Origin: Ophiosphaerella korrae
Taxonomy: Eukaryota > Ascomycota > Dothideomycetes > Pleosporales > Phaeosphaeriaceae
Length of the DNA: 39,139 nt
Direction of reading: 5' to 3'
Assembly (NCBI GenBank): GCA_028456385.1
Contig: JALNQF010000373.1
Span: 1-39,139 of the forward strand
Shown here: in pieces, positions 1 to 13,612 of the stretch
Numbering within the stretch: position 1 is the first letter of the stretch
Layout of the letters: each line of letters begins with the position of its first letter
Made by a program: the position numbers and the translations under genes
Notes under the pieces: generated by a model
The model's database searches: none
What the model was told of the DNA's origin: nothing
What the model saw: the letters and a program-made list of their open reading frames with translations, nothing else

Positions 1-1546
1 TTTATATATATATTATACGTGTTCTTCCTCTATTTCTAAGAATATAAAGATATTATCTAAGTATATAAATATAAATACGTTTAGGTACTCTCTTAGTACT
101 ATATTAATTCTCTCTTAGAAGACTACTAGTGCGTTTATTAAGCTAAAGAGTATAACTAAGTATTTATATAGTTTATATTATATTCTAAATACTATTTTCT
201 ACTTATTACTTTTCTTAATTCTAATCTAGTAGTAGGCGTTCTAGATATCTAGTTTTGTAAAGATTTTTACTTTTTATAGCCTATTTTATTTTTTATCTAT
301 TTATAGTAGAGGGTATTAGTTTTTACTTATAATTATATTAGTTTTTCTAAAGTCTATATAAAGTCTTTTATTACTTATCTCTTTTTTATCTATAAATATA
401 AGTCTATATACTACTAAGGATTTAGATTCTTATATCTCTCTTTTTCTTATTACGTTTTTAATAAGTACTTATTTAATTTTAGATTCTTCTTCTATTTTTC
501 TATAAACTAGGCTCTATCTTATATCTTTATCTTCTTTTAAGTCTATTACTAAATCCTATAGCTAATATTTTAGAAGATAGTCTTTAAGTTCTATAAGCTA
601 TTTCTCCTATTTCTTATATTCTTTAAGGAATTCTTCTTTATAGGTGCCTATATTAGCTTTTAATATATCTATTTTATAGTAGTTAATTTTTCCTATTCTT
701 TAATTAATATATAGGTTAGTTATTTATAACTATAGTATTCTTAGTATTATATCTTATTTATTATTAATTATTATTATATCTATAACTATATTCTTAATTA
801 TTATCTCTTCTAGTTCTAATATAGAGGGAACTATTTTAAACCTAATTAGTTTCTAGAATAGTTTTCCTTTAATTATATATAGTTATTAAGAGTACTTCTT
901 TATTATATACTTTATTTCTTAATTTTCTATAAACTTCTTTAATATAAAGTTCTTTCTAGCTCTACTATTAATTATTAGTTATACTTTTTTTTTTTAGTAA
1001 GTACTTACCTTTATAATATATAGGCCTTTTATACCTTCTAGCTACTTTTACTTAGGCTATTTTATAAATTATCTATCTTTTTAAAGCTATAGCTCTACTT
1101 TAAGTTTATATTCTTTATATTTTAGATATTTATTATATATATATTTATACTATAGTCTTCTTTAGATATATTTCTTAGATAGTTTTAGTCTAGGCCTTAC
1201 TACTACGTAACCTTCTTCTAGTATTATTTTTTATCTTTAGATATCTACTACTAGAATTACTCTTATATAATTATAGCCTCTTCTTTTTATAAGCTTTATA
1301 CTATTATTTACTTTAAGGTTCTTATATATAGTATAATTTTTATCTAGGTATAATATCTATAATACTTTAAAATATACTAGATGTTTTAGGTTTATTATCT
1401 TATTATCCTCTTCTTAGTATTTATTTTTTCTAGGTATATCTATAGTTAAGATATAATATACTATTAGTATTCTTAGTATATATACTTTATTAATTTATCG
1501 CGTTTTTCTTATAAAGTACTACTATTCTTTTTATATAGGTAACTTT
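1..1546 (-). mobile_element. Gypsy retrotransposon fragment, minus strand (protease to reverse transcriptase)
   Basis: Read on the minus strand, this stretch is a diverged copy of the pol region of the plus-strand element further right (roughly its bases 6,920-8,480). For example, the reverse complement of about 361-480 matches about 8,000-8,150, the start of the reverse transcriptase, including the block reading R-P-Y-I-D-F-R-K. Stop codons (TAG, TAA) interrupt every frame and CpA/TpG is almost absent, so it is heavily RIP-mutated and dead. It is cut at 1,546 by the LTR of the next copy and runs off the left edge. It may be the distal part of the same old element whose 5' LTR and gag lie at 12,000-13,612; that pairing is inference. 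Confidence 0.75.
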
Positions 1547-2034
1547 TGTAATAGGCTCTTTTAGGGTTAACTTCCTAGTAGCCTTTTAAGTTATTAGTAG
1601 ATTAAAAGGTAATAATAAAAGCTTATATAGTAATCTATAATAAGCTATAAATAATAGAAGATATTTTGTAACTATCTTAGTATTATCGCTTGTAGTTATT
1701 AATTAAATTACTAATACTATCCTAATAATACGTATTACTACTAACTATATACCTAGGCTTCTTAGCTAGCTTTATACTTTGTATTTACTAAGATCGCGAA
1801 TTATAAATTCTTTATATACTTAGCTTTATACTTTATATTTACTAAGATTATAAATTATAAATTTATTACGTACTTAGCTTTATACTTTATATTTACTAAG
1901 ATTGTAAATTATAAATTTATTACGTATTCTTATTATAGTTAGTCTCTTAGTCTAGTTTATTATCTTATAGATTATATATATTATTATTATCTATAGTAGA
2001 GCTAATTAGTTTAAATTAGTTTTCTCTTATTATA
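1547..2034 (-). repeat. 3' LTR (type A) of a minus-strand Gypsy element
   Basis: This is an inverted copy of 4,730-5,215. It starts TGTAATAGG and ends in a mutated complement of the same terminus (CTCTTATTATA, for an expected CTATTACA-like end). It carries about three 54-bp subrepeats, as the other type A LTR does. The sequence just right of it matches the sequence just before the 3' LTR at 11,399, so it is the 3' LTR of a minus-strand element. Boundaries are good to about 10 bp. Confidence 0.75.
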
Positions 2035-4729
2035 GCTATAATATTATTCCCCTCTCTAGGTAGGTTCTTATTTCTTTACTCTAGGCCTAAAGTTATTAGT
2101 CTAGTTTTTTTATTTATTTCTAGCTCTTTATTATTCTCTATATCTTTATATTCTAACTATAATAAACTTTTTTTTATTACTTATATTACTTATAATAGAG
2201 TTAAAATATATCTTTATACCTATTATACTTAATTAAAGCTTACTTACCTTATATCTTTAAAGGATAGTAAATACTATAACAAGTATATTATAGCTAATAT
2301 TTAGTATAAGTATATACTATCTAGTATTTCTCTTATAGAGTATAAGTACTTAATTTCTATATAGTTTCTTTTTACTAAGTTATATAGAGTAAGCTATTAA
2401 CTAGGCTTAAGAGATACTATTATTATAGCTTATAGAGGCTAAAGCTAAGTATAAGCTAACTTTTTATAAGCTAGTAAATCTTTATTCTTATATTAAGCGT
2501 TTTTATAAGATAAAAGCTTATAATAATACTAAATTATCTAAATAGTCTTATACTTTAGAGGCTAAAATAGACCTTAAAGACGTAGTCTAGGCTATTCTAG
2601 CTCTTATTACGTTAGACGTTCTTAACGCCTCTCTATTTAGCGCTAGTAATACTAATTTTTTTAGTTTACTATAAAGTAGTCTAAAGAGTTTTAACTTTAG
2701 AAGTCCTCTAGTTTCTTAGAGTAGTTAATATTATCTTCTAGTTCCTATATTTCTTCCTATAGTTATCTTTTTTTATCTATACCTATCTATTTTACTAAAT
2801 AGTAGTTTCTACTCTTACGAAACTAGTATACTAAGATTTTCTTAACTTCTTATTCTTTTTATTCTTTATACGTATCTACTTTATACACTAGTAGTTCTAT
2901 ATTTTATAGTACTATCTTAAGTAGTACTATATAGAAAGTTAAGTATATCTTTATCTTATTTAGTAGCCTTAGTTTAAATATAACTAGTATTACTTCTTTC
3001 TTAATTTTATATAGTCTTATCTTAACGTTATCTAATTTTAAACTTAGTTATTTACTCTTAATATTTTTTTATACTAACTATACTTTTTCTTTTTTTTTAA
3101 ATTAGAGTCTCTTTTTATACTTTCTATTATAGTATTTTACTATTTAATTATATAAGAATTCTATATCTTGTCTTAATTAATTATATATATTTTTAAGTCT
3201 ATTAGTAAGGTTTTCTTTTTTTAGAGACTAAGATACTTCTAGTCTTAGTATTTTATATATACTAGGGTTAAATCTATAGTTTATAAAGAAGAGTAATACT
3301 CTTATTACTATATTCTTTACGCTATTATATACTAACTATACTATAGGTAGTAGCTATACTTAATTATTTTAGTTATAGTTAAAGTAGTATCTTAAGTATT
3401 ATTCTACTATCTAATTTATTTATTCTAATTATCTATCTATTTATAGATAATATACTATAGACATTATATATTATATTCCTAGTTATACTATTATTATTCC
3501 CTATAGTTTTTATATAAATCTTATATTTCTATTAGTAATAATCTTATCTAGTAGTCTATATTAATTAATTATAGTTCCTAGAACCTAATATATAGTAATT
3601 TCTATCTTACTTTCTTTTTATATAGTTTAAAGTATAAGTACTTTATAAGTTTATTTACTATTATTAGGATTTTATTATACTTAACTTTTAATATTAGGTC
3701 TTTTAACTTAAGTAGCTTTATAATAAAATCTATTATAATAACTCTTTATAGTTATTCTAGTACTTCTATTAGTTATAGTATTCTATATAGTATATATCTA
3801 CTATACTTATTTCTTTAGTATTCTATATAGTCTCTTAGTACCTCTATTACTAGTTATCTTACTTTTAAGATATAGTAGTCTTATAGTAGTCTATCTAGGG
3901 TTTTATTAATCTCTTAGTATCTATATACTAGTAATTTATAGAATTATTATATAAATTCTCTCTAAATCTTCTTTAGAATATATATTCTTCTATATACTTA
4001 TATAAATCCTTCTTAGATTTCTAGTTTCTCTATTTCTTTAGATACTTATCGCGTTATTTTCTAAATCTATTTATCTAGCTTACTTCTCTTTCTTTTAAGT
4101 ATTATAGCTATTTTAGGTATATTTAAGACTAAGTATTCTTCTTTATTTTATACTAAAACTATAACTATAGTATTTACTTCTTCTTATAAATCTAGTCTTC
4201 TACTTAGAGTATCTATAAGTTAGTTATCTTTCTCTTTTATATATATAATTTCTAAATTAAATATTAATAGGAATTCCTACTATCTTATATAGTATTATAA
4301 TAACTTCTTATTTAGTATAAATTCTATAAGATTCTTATAGTCTATATAGACTTTTATTATATATTTTACTCTTTATAAATATACTCTCTATTACTTAAAT
4401 ACTTTATAGATTACTAGTATTTCTTTATTATAAATTAGGTAGTTAAGCTCTACTAGCTTTATTTTCTTAGAGAAGTATTTAACTAAGTATTCTTTTTTAG
4501 TCTTTAGGTCTTCCTATATTAGTACTATTCTATAGACTAAGTTAGATACGTCTATTTTTACTATTAATAGTAAGTCTAGGTTATATATTCTAATAACTAA
4601 GTTTTCTATAAACTTCTTTTTAATTATATAAAATACTTTATTATATTCTTCTATCTATTTAAATAGTATATCTTTCTTTATAAGTTTTATTATTAGTTTT
4701 ATATCTTTAGACTATCTTACTATTATAAC
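2035..4729 (-). mobile_element. Truncated Gypsy element, minus strand (RNase H, integrase, chromodomain half)
   Basis: The reverse complement follows the 3' half of the plus-strand element, from just after the reverse transcriptase (about 8,690) to its 3' LTR. The clearest block is about 4,500-4,620, which matches 8,780-8,900 (start of RNase H) almost base for base. The 5' half (gag, protease, reverse transcriptase) is missing: homology stops around 4,712, immediately before the plus-strand LTR at 4,730. CpA is nearly absent and stops are everywhere, so this copy is more heavily RIP-mutated than the plus-strand copy and probably older. It is either the target into which the plus copy inserted or one side of a recombination junction. 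Confidence 0.7.
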
Positions 4730-5215
4730 TATAATAAGAGAAAACTAATTTAAGCTAGTTAGCCCTACTATAGATAATAAAAGTACGTATAACCTATAAG
4801 GTAATAAACTTAACTAGGAAACTAACTATAATAAAGACACGTAATAAATTTACAATTTACGATTTTAGTAAATACAAAGTATAAAGCTAAGTACGTAATA
4901 AATTTATAATTCGCGATCTTAGTAAATATAAAGTACGAAGCTAAGTACGTAATAAATTTATATTTCGCGATTTTAGTAAATATAAAGCACGAAGCTAGCT
5001 AAAGAACCTAAGTATATAGTTAGTAGTAATATCTATTGTTAAGATAGTATTAGCAATTTAATTATTAACTACGAGCGATAATACTAAGATAGTTATAAAA
5101 TATCTTCTATTATTTATAGCTTATTATAGATTACTATATAAGCTTTTATTATTATCTACTAATTTACTAGTACTTAAAAGGCTACTAGGAAGTTAACCCT
5201 AGTAGGCTTATTACA
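4730..5215 (+). repeat. 5' LTR (type A) of the plus-strand Gypsy element
   Basis: The LTR runs from a mutated TATAATAAG (expected TGTAATAG) to CTTATTACA. It contains three 54-bp tandem subrepeats at 4,840-4,893, 4,894-4,947 and 4,948-5,001. An inverted copy lies at 1,547-2,034. The 3' LTR of this same element (11,399-11,818) shares the distal half but has different subrepeats, which is unexpected for the two LTRs of one insertion. The sequence just inside (CCTTACTAATCTAGTTATTA) recurs inside the LTR at 13,171 and is the likely primer-binding region. Confidence 0.75.
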
Positions 5216-8200
5216 CCTTACTAATCTAGTTATTACAAGAAGTAAAGCGTAAGTAGCGTATAGTCTAGCTAATATAATAGTAGAAAGTTTAACTAAATAA
5301 TTTAGTAAAGCCTCTAAGAGTAGTTATAAATTAGATAGTACTATATAAGAAATAATTAAAGATTGTATTAATAAACTAATTAATAATAAATAAGATATAA
5401 AAATAGTAATTAAAGCTTTAGAAACGTAGAACAAGAAACTATAAGACTATATAAAGTAAAATAAAGTATAGATTAAAGTTATTATTAAAGGATAGAACTA
5501 AATAGAATTAATTACTTAATAACTAGAAATAAGTATAATAAAGAAACTATCTAAGATACCTATCCTTAGAAAGTTTAATAGAATAAGAGAAGAATTAAGA
5601 CTATTTATAGTATTAGTATAACTCTAAATAGATATATAAGTACTATACTTTAATATAAAAGAGAAAAAAGTAATATATATTAGAATACACCTAAAAAAAG
5701 ATATAATAAGATAGTTTAAACCTTACTAGATAGACTATATAATATACGCTCCTATAAACTAAAAGGATAATACTAGAGCTATTTTTAGAAGTTATAAATA
5801 CTTTACTAGGCGAATAAGAGTAGTATTTAGAGATATAGATATTACCTAATAAGCTAAAGAAAAACTTAAAAGGCTTATATAAAGCAAGAGTATTCCTAAA
5901 TATATATTATATTTTAAATAACTATTATAAAATATAGAATAGAATAAATTAGCTTTAATATTAAGATTTAAATAAAAACTAAATATAAAAATTTAATACA
6001 AAATAATTTATATAGAGAAACTTAGTACACTAGAAGCTCTAAAATAATAGGTAATTTAAATAGATAATAATCTCTAAGAATAGAAAAAGAATAAGTATAG
6101 TAGCTAAGCTAAAAACTAGGATAATAGAGACCCTATAATCCTTAACGCTAATAAAGATAAGAAGAAAAAGAAAAACAAAGACTTTACGTACTTTAACTAT
6201 AGTAAGAAAGGCTACTATATAAAAGACTACTAATTATAAAGAAAAAAAGATATAGTATATTATAAATATAGTAAACTAAGGCACTTTATAAAAGACTATA
6301 GAAGTAAAAACTATAAGAAAGATAAAGAGATATAGTTAAAGATAATAGAGAAAAAAAAAGAAGTACTACAAGTATAGGCTAAACCCTAAGAGAAAGTAGC
6401 TAGGAGTAAAGAAATATAATATAAGATACTCTATTAGACTTTTTATTATAAAGATAACTACTATATATACTTTTTTAGTAAATAAGGAGTAAGGTATTAC
6501 TTATAGAAGAATAGAGTAGTAGTAATAAAGGAAAGAATAAAAGCGTAGCTAGAAGAAATAGTATATATAATAGACTTACTAATAGAAGTCTTAGAAGGAG
6601 AAAAGCTTTAGACCTTATCGACTTAAACTAAGGAACTAGTACTAAATAAAGAAACTACTATAGCTTCTTCTAAAGAACTATAAAAAAGTAAGAAATAAGT
6701 TAGTATAAGAAGTATAGAGTATACCTAGCTAGATATATATAGTTATAATAGCTATATAATAATAAATATAGAGGAATAAAATAAAGAAAAGAAGTTTATT
6801 TAGATATACTTAAAAGTTATAAGTATAGAAGAAGTATATAAAGACTAGAAAGAATATAATCTTAAAGAAATAAAGTTTATACTATTTTAAGAATAAATAA
6901 AGTAATATATAGTTATAGTAAGAAGAATACTTATATAAAGAGAATCGTAGTACCTTATAAAAAAGATATAATAGATTAATAAAGCCTATATACTAAGAGT
7001 ACTAGTAGTATACTATATTTTAACTATAGATACGCCTAGAAAAGATAAGTATTAAGAAGGGGACGACAAGATAATAAACCTAAAACACTTAGTATATTTT
7101 AAAGTATTATAGATATTATACCTAGATAAGAATTATATTATACACGGAAACCCTAAAGTAAACAATAGCGTATAGCTTATAAGGAGAAAAGGCTATAACT
7201 ACATAAGAGTAATTCTAGTAGAAAACATCTAAGGATAGGAAGTAATCCTAGAAGAAGGATACGTAGTAGTAAGACCTAGCCTAAAACTATCTAAGAAATA
7301 CGTCTAAGGAAGACTATAGTATAAATGTATATATAACGAGTATCTAAAACACAAAGAATATAAACTTAAAGTAGGCCTATAGCTTTAGAAAGATAGACAA
7401 TTTACAAAGTTACTTAAGCAAGAAAAACTAGAAGGTATAGGAGGCCTATATATTACGAAAATAGGTATATACTAAGGAAAGAAAGTACGATTAATAATTA
7501 ATAGTAGAGCTACGAGAAACTTTATATTAAAGAAGTTTGTAGAAACACAAGGAATAGAATATACAACGAAGAAATACCCTCGATAACTAAGCACGATTAA
7601 AGGAAAACTATTCTAGGAACTAATATAGTTTAAAATAGTACCTTTAATACTAAGGTTAGAAGGACTAGAAATTAAGAATATAGTTATAGATATAACGACA
7701 ATTAATAACAAATAAGATATAATATTAGGTATACTATAGTTATAAATAACTAACTTACACATTAATTAGAGAATAAAGAAGATTAACTACTATAGAATAG
7801 ATACGTTAAAAGCCTACAAGAATACCTGCAAGGGAGAATTCCTAGAAGAATATAAGAAATAAGAAGAATAGCTTATAGAACTTAAAGATTACCTTCTAGA
7901 ATATTAACTATAGGACTTAGTAATAGAAATAGAAGAAGGAAAAGACGTAGGGTAGAGCTTAGTCTACTAAAAAATAGAAGAAGAGTTAAAGATTAAATAA
8001 GTATTTATTTAAAACGTAATAAAAAAGAGATAGATAAGAGAATCTAAATCCTTAGTAGCTTATAGACTTATCTTTATAGATAAGAAAGGAATAAGTAATA
8101 AAAGACCTTATATAGACTTTAGAAAAACTAACGTAGTTATAAATAAGAACTAATACTCCTTACTAAGGATAAGCGCAATATAAGATAAACTATAGAAAGT

Positions 8201-11200
8201 AATAATCTTTATAAAGTTAGATATCTAGAACGCCTACTACTAAATTAGAATTAAAAAAGGCAATAAATAGAAAATAGTATTTAGAACACAATAGAGATTA
8301 TATAAATATTTAGTTATACTATTTAGCTTAATAAATATACTAGTAGTATTCTAAGAAAAGATTAATATAGTACTAAGAGAGTACTTAGATATATTTATAT
8401 TTGTATACTTAGACAATATCTTTATATTCTTAGAAATAGAGGAAGAATATATACAATATATATACAAAGTACTAGAAAAACTAGTAGAAGCTAAAATATT
8501 TCTTAAGATAAGAAAATGCGAGTTCTATACAAAAGAAATAGATTTCCTAGGGTTTATTATAGAACTAAGAAAGATTAAGATTAATCTAGAAAAGATTAAG
8601 TTAATTAACGAATAGCTAACACTAAGAAACCTAAAAGAGGTACAACAATTTTATAGGCTAGCTAACTTTTATAGAAAGTTAATAGTAAGATAGTCTAAAG
8701 ATATAAAACTAATAACAAGACTTATAAAAAAAGATACGCTATTTAAATAGACAAAAGAATACAATAAAGTATTTAAGAAGATTAAGAAGAAGTTTATAGA
8801 AAACCTAGTTATTAGAATATATAACCTAGACCTACTAGTAATAGTAAAGATAGACGCATCTAACTTAGTCTATAGAATAGTACTAATATAGGAAGACCTA
8901 GAAACTAAAAAAGAATACTTAGTTAAGTACTTCTCTAAGAAAATAAAGATAGTAGAACTTAACTACTTAATTTACGATAAAGAAATACTAGCAATCTATA
9001 AAGTATTTAAGTAATAGAGAGTATACTTACAAGGAGTAAAACATTAGATAAAGGTCTATATAGACTACAAGAATCTTATAGGATTTATAATAAATAAAGA
9101 ATTATTACAACGCTATATAAGATAGTAGGAATACTTATTAACGTTTAACATAGAAATTATATATATAAAAGGGAAAGATAATTAGTTTATAGACGCTCTT
9201 AGTAGAAGGCTAGACTTATAAGAAGAAGTAAGCGCTACTAGTATAGTTCTAGTTAAGAATAAAGAAGGACACTTAGTCCTAAATATATATAAAATAGCTA
9301 TAATACTTAAAAGAAAGAGTAGCGAGCTAGATAAATAGATTTAGAAAATAATAAAAGAAGTATCTAAAGAAATAAAGAAACTAGAAATCTAAGAAGGATT
9401 TGTATAAGCCTATAAAAGAATATATATTCTAAAGAAGATCTAGAGAGAATTTATATAATAATTCTACGAATTACTAGTATATAGTTACTAAGGTATTAAG
9501 AAAATATTAGATAGACTACTACAAGACTACTACATTCTAAAAGTAAGACAATTAGTAATAGAGGTACTACAAGACTATATAGAATGTTAAAAAAATAAAT
9601 ATAATAGATATACACTATATAGAATGTTATAACTAGTAAAAGTACTAGAATAACTATAGGGAGTTATTATAATAGACTTTATTACGAAATTACTAAAGTC
9701 TAAAGACCTAATATTAGAAGTTAAATATAATAGAATCTTAATAATAGTAGATAAGCTTATAAAGTATACATACTTTAGACTATATAAAGAAAAAAGTAGG
9801 ATAGAGGTTACTATATACTAGGTTCTAGGAACTATAATTAGTTAATATAGACTACTAGATAAGATTGTTATAGATAGAGACGTACGATTTATATTAAAAC
9901 TATAGGGAACAATAACAGCGTAATTAGGAATTAAATATACAATGTCTATAGCATATTACCTACAAATAGATAGATAGTTAGAATAAATAAATTAGATAGT
10001 AGAATAATACCTAAGATACTACCTTAACTACAACTAGAACAATTAGGTATAGTTACTACTTATAGCATAGTTAGCGTACAACAGCGCAAAGAATATAGTA
10101 ATAGGAGTATTACTATTCTTTGCAAACTATAGATTCGAGCCTAATATATACTAGATACTAAGAAATTAAATATCTTAGTCTCTAAGAGGAGAAAACTTCG
10201 CTAATAGACTTAAAGATATACACAATTAACTAAGACAGGATATAGAGTTCCTATATAATTAAATAGTAAAGTACTATAATAAGAAGTATAAAGAGAGACC
10301 TTAATTTAGAAAAAGAGAAAAAGTATAGTTAGTATAGAAGAATATTAAGAGTAAGAGACTAAGTTTAAAACTAGACTATGTTAAGATAGGACTATATAAA
10401 ATTAAGAAAGAAGTTATACTAGTTATATTTAAATTAAAGCTACTAAACAAGATAAGGATACACCTAATATTCTACGTAGCCCTACTAGAACAAGTACTAC
10501 TAGAAGTAGAACTACTAGTATATAAAGTAGACACGTATAGAGAATAGGAAGAATAAGAAGTTAAGGAAATCCTATAGTACTAGTTCTAAAATAGAAGAGA
10601 CTACTACTTAGTAGAATAGACAAGTATAGACGAAAAAGGACAACTATAAGAAGAAATATAAGAACTAGAGGATAATCTTAATTACCCTAAGAAACTAGAG
10701 GAGTTCTAAAGTTAAAACCCTCTAGAACGCCTAGTAGCAAACTAAGAGAACTAATATTACTAACAATAGATAGAGAGACGATAAAGACGTCTAGTGTAGG
10801 ACCTACTATAGTAACACTAAACACCTTATCTAAGTTTAGCTTAGCTTCTAGAGCTACTAACTACTTAGCTAATTTCTTATTATTTAAGGCCTTTATCTTA
10901 CAAAGACAAGAGAGATAAGCTTAATTCTCTACTAGCTTACTCTACGTAAGCTCCTAGATACGCTTACGCTTAGCTTTAGCCTCTACAATTTAAGATAGTA
11001 ATTTCTCTTAAGTCTAGTTAATAGCTTTCCCTATTATTATTAAGCCTAGACACAAGAATAAGTGTAATAAACTTACACTTAGAAAGAGAAATACTAGATA
11101 TATTATAAGAGCTATATATATTTATATAAATATACGCTTTATAAGCCTTACTATTATTTATAGAAATAATATAAGGAAGAGACTTAGGGTTTAACTTAGG

Positions 11201-11398
11201 AGAAGTATAATAAGAACAAGGAAATATTTTAATACTATTACGCAACACGTAATTAGTAAGGAGATAGTAATAACGTATAAATAAAATAGTTATAAGGGAG
11301 GATAAAGAACTCTATATTAATAAAGAAACTAGACTAATAACTCTAGCTCTAGGATAAGTAAACTAGGACCTACCTAGGAGGAGAGATAGTATTATAGG
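5216..11398 (+). mobile_element. Chromodomain Gypsy (chromovirus) gag-pol, RIP-inactivated
   Basis: Reading through stops, the domains occur in order: a gag region with a CCHC-like zinc knuckle (about 6,185-6,310); an aspartic protease, where the D-S-G motif reads N-S-R (about 7,495-7,545); reverse transcriptase (about 8,020-8,620), whose Y-x-D-D box reads Y-L-D-N at about 8,406-8,417; RNase H (about 8,840-9,215, ending D-A-L-S-R); integrase with an H2C2 finger and catalytic core (about 9,460-10,200); and a C-terminal chromodomain (about 10,560-10,710). Most stops are TAG or TAA at places where the family has Trp or Gln, as RIP produces. CpA is less depleted here than in the neighbouring copies, so this is probably the youngest of them. 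It cannot be active. Confidence 0.85.
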
Positions 11399-11818
11399 TG
11401 TAATAGAAGAAATCAAGATAGAACTAATTAGTCCTAATCTAGGCGCTAACAAAGTATAGGATAAGTAGGGTAATAACCTTAATTAGGAGACTACATATAA
11501 CTAGGACACCTAGGCTAATCTATAATCTATAGACTCTTAGTATTAATAGATTATAGATTAAGACAATCTATAATCTACTAGTCTTAGTAACTATAGATTA
11601 TAGATTACGACAAGTATATAGTTAGTAAGATACGTATTATTAGGATAGTATTAGTAATTTAATCCTTTAACTATAGAACGCTAATATAAAATAGTTGTAA
11701 AACATCTTCTATTATTTATAAGTTATTGTAGATTATAACCTAAGCTTTTACTATTAACTCTTAATCTACTAATACTCTTTAGGTACTAGGAAGTTGACCC
11801 TAGTAATAACCTATTACA
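11399..11818 (+). repeat. 3' LTR (type B) of the plus-strand Gypsy element
   Basis: It has clear ends, TGTAATAG and CTATTACA. Its distal half matches the 5' LTR, but its proximal part has a different internal repeat built on TAATCTATAATCTA. An inverted copy with the same type B repeat lies at 13,171-13,612. Confidence 0.75.
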
Positions 11819-11828
11819 ATTAAGGATC

Positions 11829-11940
11829 TAGCTTACTACTATCTTAAGAGACCTAGCTAAGACTACTATATCGTAGATATATAGATAGAGTGTAGGGCTA
11901 GAGATAGATAAGAGGATTAATCTACTTAGTTTATACCTAG
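11829..11940. repeat. Dispersed direct repeat, copy 1
   Basis: This stretch is repeated in the same orientation at 15,603-15,720. The second copy differs mostly by C-to-T and G-to-A changes, so it is the more mutated one. Both contain the core GATTAATCTACTTA followed by TTATAC. I could not tie it to a known element. Confidence 0.55.
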
Positions 11941-11969
11941 TACCTTTAAGTTATAAGTAATTAATCTAA

Positions 11970-13170
11970 AAAAGAGCTTTTCTAAAAGCCTTAGTATCTC
12001 TCTCTAATATAGCCCTTATATAGCTATTATAAAAAAGTCTTTTTATTAGACTACTATAACTTCCTTTAAAATCTAATATCTTACTTTTATAATCTTTTAT
12101 AAAGTGTCCTAGTTTCTTATATTTATAATATACTATATCTTTCTTTTACTTTAATTAGTAGTTCTTTATATAGTAGCTTAGTTTACTATAGTTAAAGTAC
12201 GTAAAGTCTTTATTTTTTTTTCTTTCTATCTTAATTAGTATTAAGAATTATAGGGTCTCCTTTATTATAATTCTAAGTAGATCTTCTATACTTATTCTTC
12301 TTCTATTCTTAAAGATTATTATTAATTTATATTACTTATTACTTTAGAGCTTCTAGTATTCTTAGTTTCTCTATATAAATTATTTTATATTGTATTTTCT
12401 TATTTAGTTTTTATTAAAATTATAATATTAGAGATAGCTTATTCTATTCTATATTTTGTAATAGTTATTTAAACTATAATATATATTTAGGAATACTTTT
12501 ATTCTATATAGGCTTCTCTAGCCTCTCTTTAGCTTATTAAGTAATATCTATATCTCTAAATACTATTCTTATTTGTTTTATAAAGTATTTATAACTTCTA
12601 AAGATAGCTTTAGTTTTATTTTCTTAGTTTATCTAGGCGTTTATTATATAGTCTATCTAGTATAGTTTAAACTATCTTATTATATTTCCTTTAAGGTGTA
12701 TTTTAATATATATTACTTTCTTATCTTCTCTATTAAAGTATAGTACTTATATATTAATCTAAAGTTATACTAATACTATAAAAAGTTTTAGGTTCTCTCT
12801 TATTCTATTAAATTTCTTAAGTATAAGTATCTTTAGTAGCTTCTTTATTATACTTATTTCTAGTTATTAGGTAATTAGTTCTATTTAGTTCTATCCTTTA
12901 ATAATAGCCTTAATTTATACTTTATTTTATTTCGCGTAATTCTAGAGTTCTTTATTCTAAACTTCTAGTATATTAATTACTATCTTTATATCTTTCTTTT
13001 CTAAGATTAAGTTATTTATATAGTTCTTTATTTCTTTCTATATAGTATTATCTAACTTGTAACTACTTAGAGGTACCTTTCTTCTTTTTTTAGTTAAACT
13101 TTCTACTATTATATTAGCTAGACTATATACTACTTATACTTTACTTCTTATAATAACTAAATTAGTAAAG
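11970..13170 (-). mobile_element. Gypsy gag fragment, minus strand
   Basis: The reverse complement matches the 5' internal region of the plus-strand element. The zinc-knuckle region at about 12,080-12,210 corresponds to about 6,180-6,310, and the leader next to the LTR at 13,171 matches that at 5,216. Homology to the plus copy fades left of about 12,060. Stops interrupt all frames. Together with 13,171-13,612 this is the 5' end of a minus-strand element. Confidence 0.65.
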
Positions 13171-13612
13171 TATAATAGGTTACTTATTATTAACTATAGA
13201 TAGCCTATATTATAAGAGTTAGTAGATTAAGAGTTAATAATAAAAGCTTATATAGTAATCTATAATAACTATAAATAATAGAAGATATCTTGTAACTATC
13301 TTGTATTAGCGTTCTATAGTTAAAGGATTAAATTACTAATACTATCCTAATAATACGTAGTACTAATAATTATATATTCCTATTAATCTATTAATTTATT
13401 ACTTGTATCTAGTCTTAGTAACTATAGATTAATAGATTACTAATCTATTAATCTATGTTAATTTTCTATCTATATACTTAAGGAATTAAAGGATTACTTA
13501 CGTGTCCTAATTCTAAGTAGTTTCTTAATCTAACTTATTACTCTACTTATCTTATACTTTGTTAGTACTAGAGTATAGACTAATTAGTTCTATCTCGATT
13601 TCTCTTATTACT
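13171..13612 (-). repeat. 5' LTR (type B) of a minus-strand Gypsy element
   Basis: This is an inverted copy of 11,399-11,818, with mutated ends TATAATAGG and CTTATTACT. It carries the type B repeat built on TAGATTAATAGATTACTAAT. Its inner side (left) shows the same primer-binding-like sequence as the plus element, which fixes it as a 5' LTR. Confidence 0.7.

Noticed and set aside
11018..11248. A 76-codon minus-strand frame inside the Gypsy element
   Set aside because: It lies in RIP-mutated DNA just before the 3' LTR and has Ile/Tyr/Lys/Asn-rich composition expected from AT bias.
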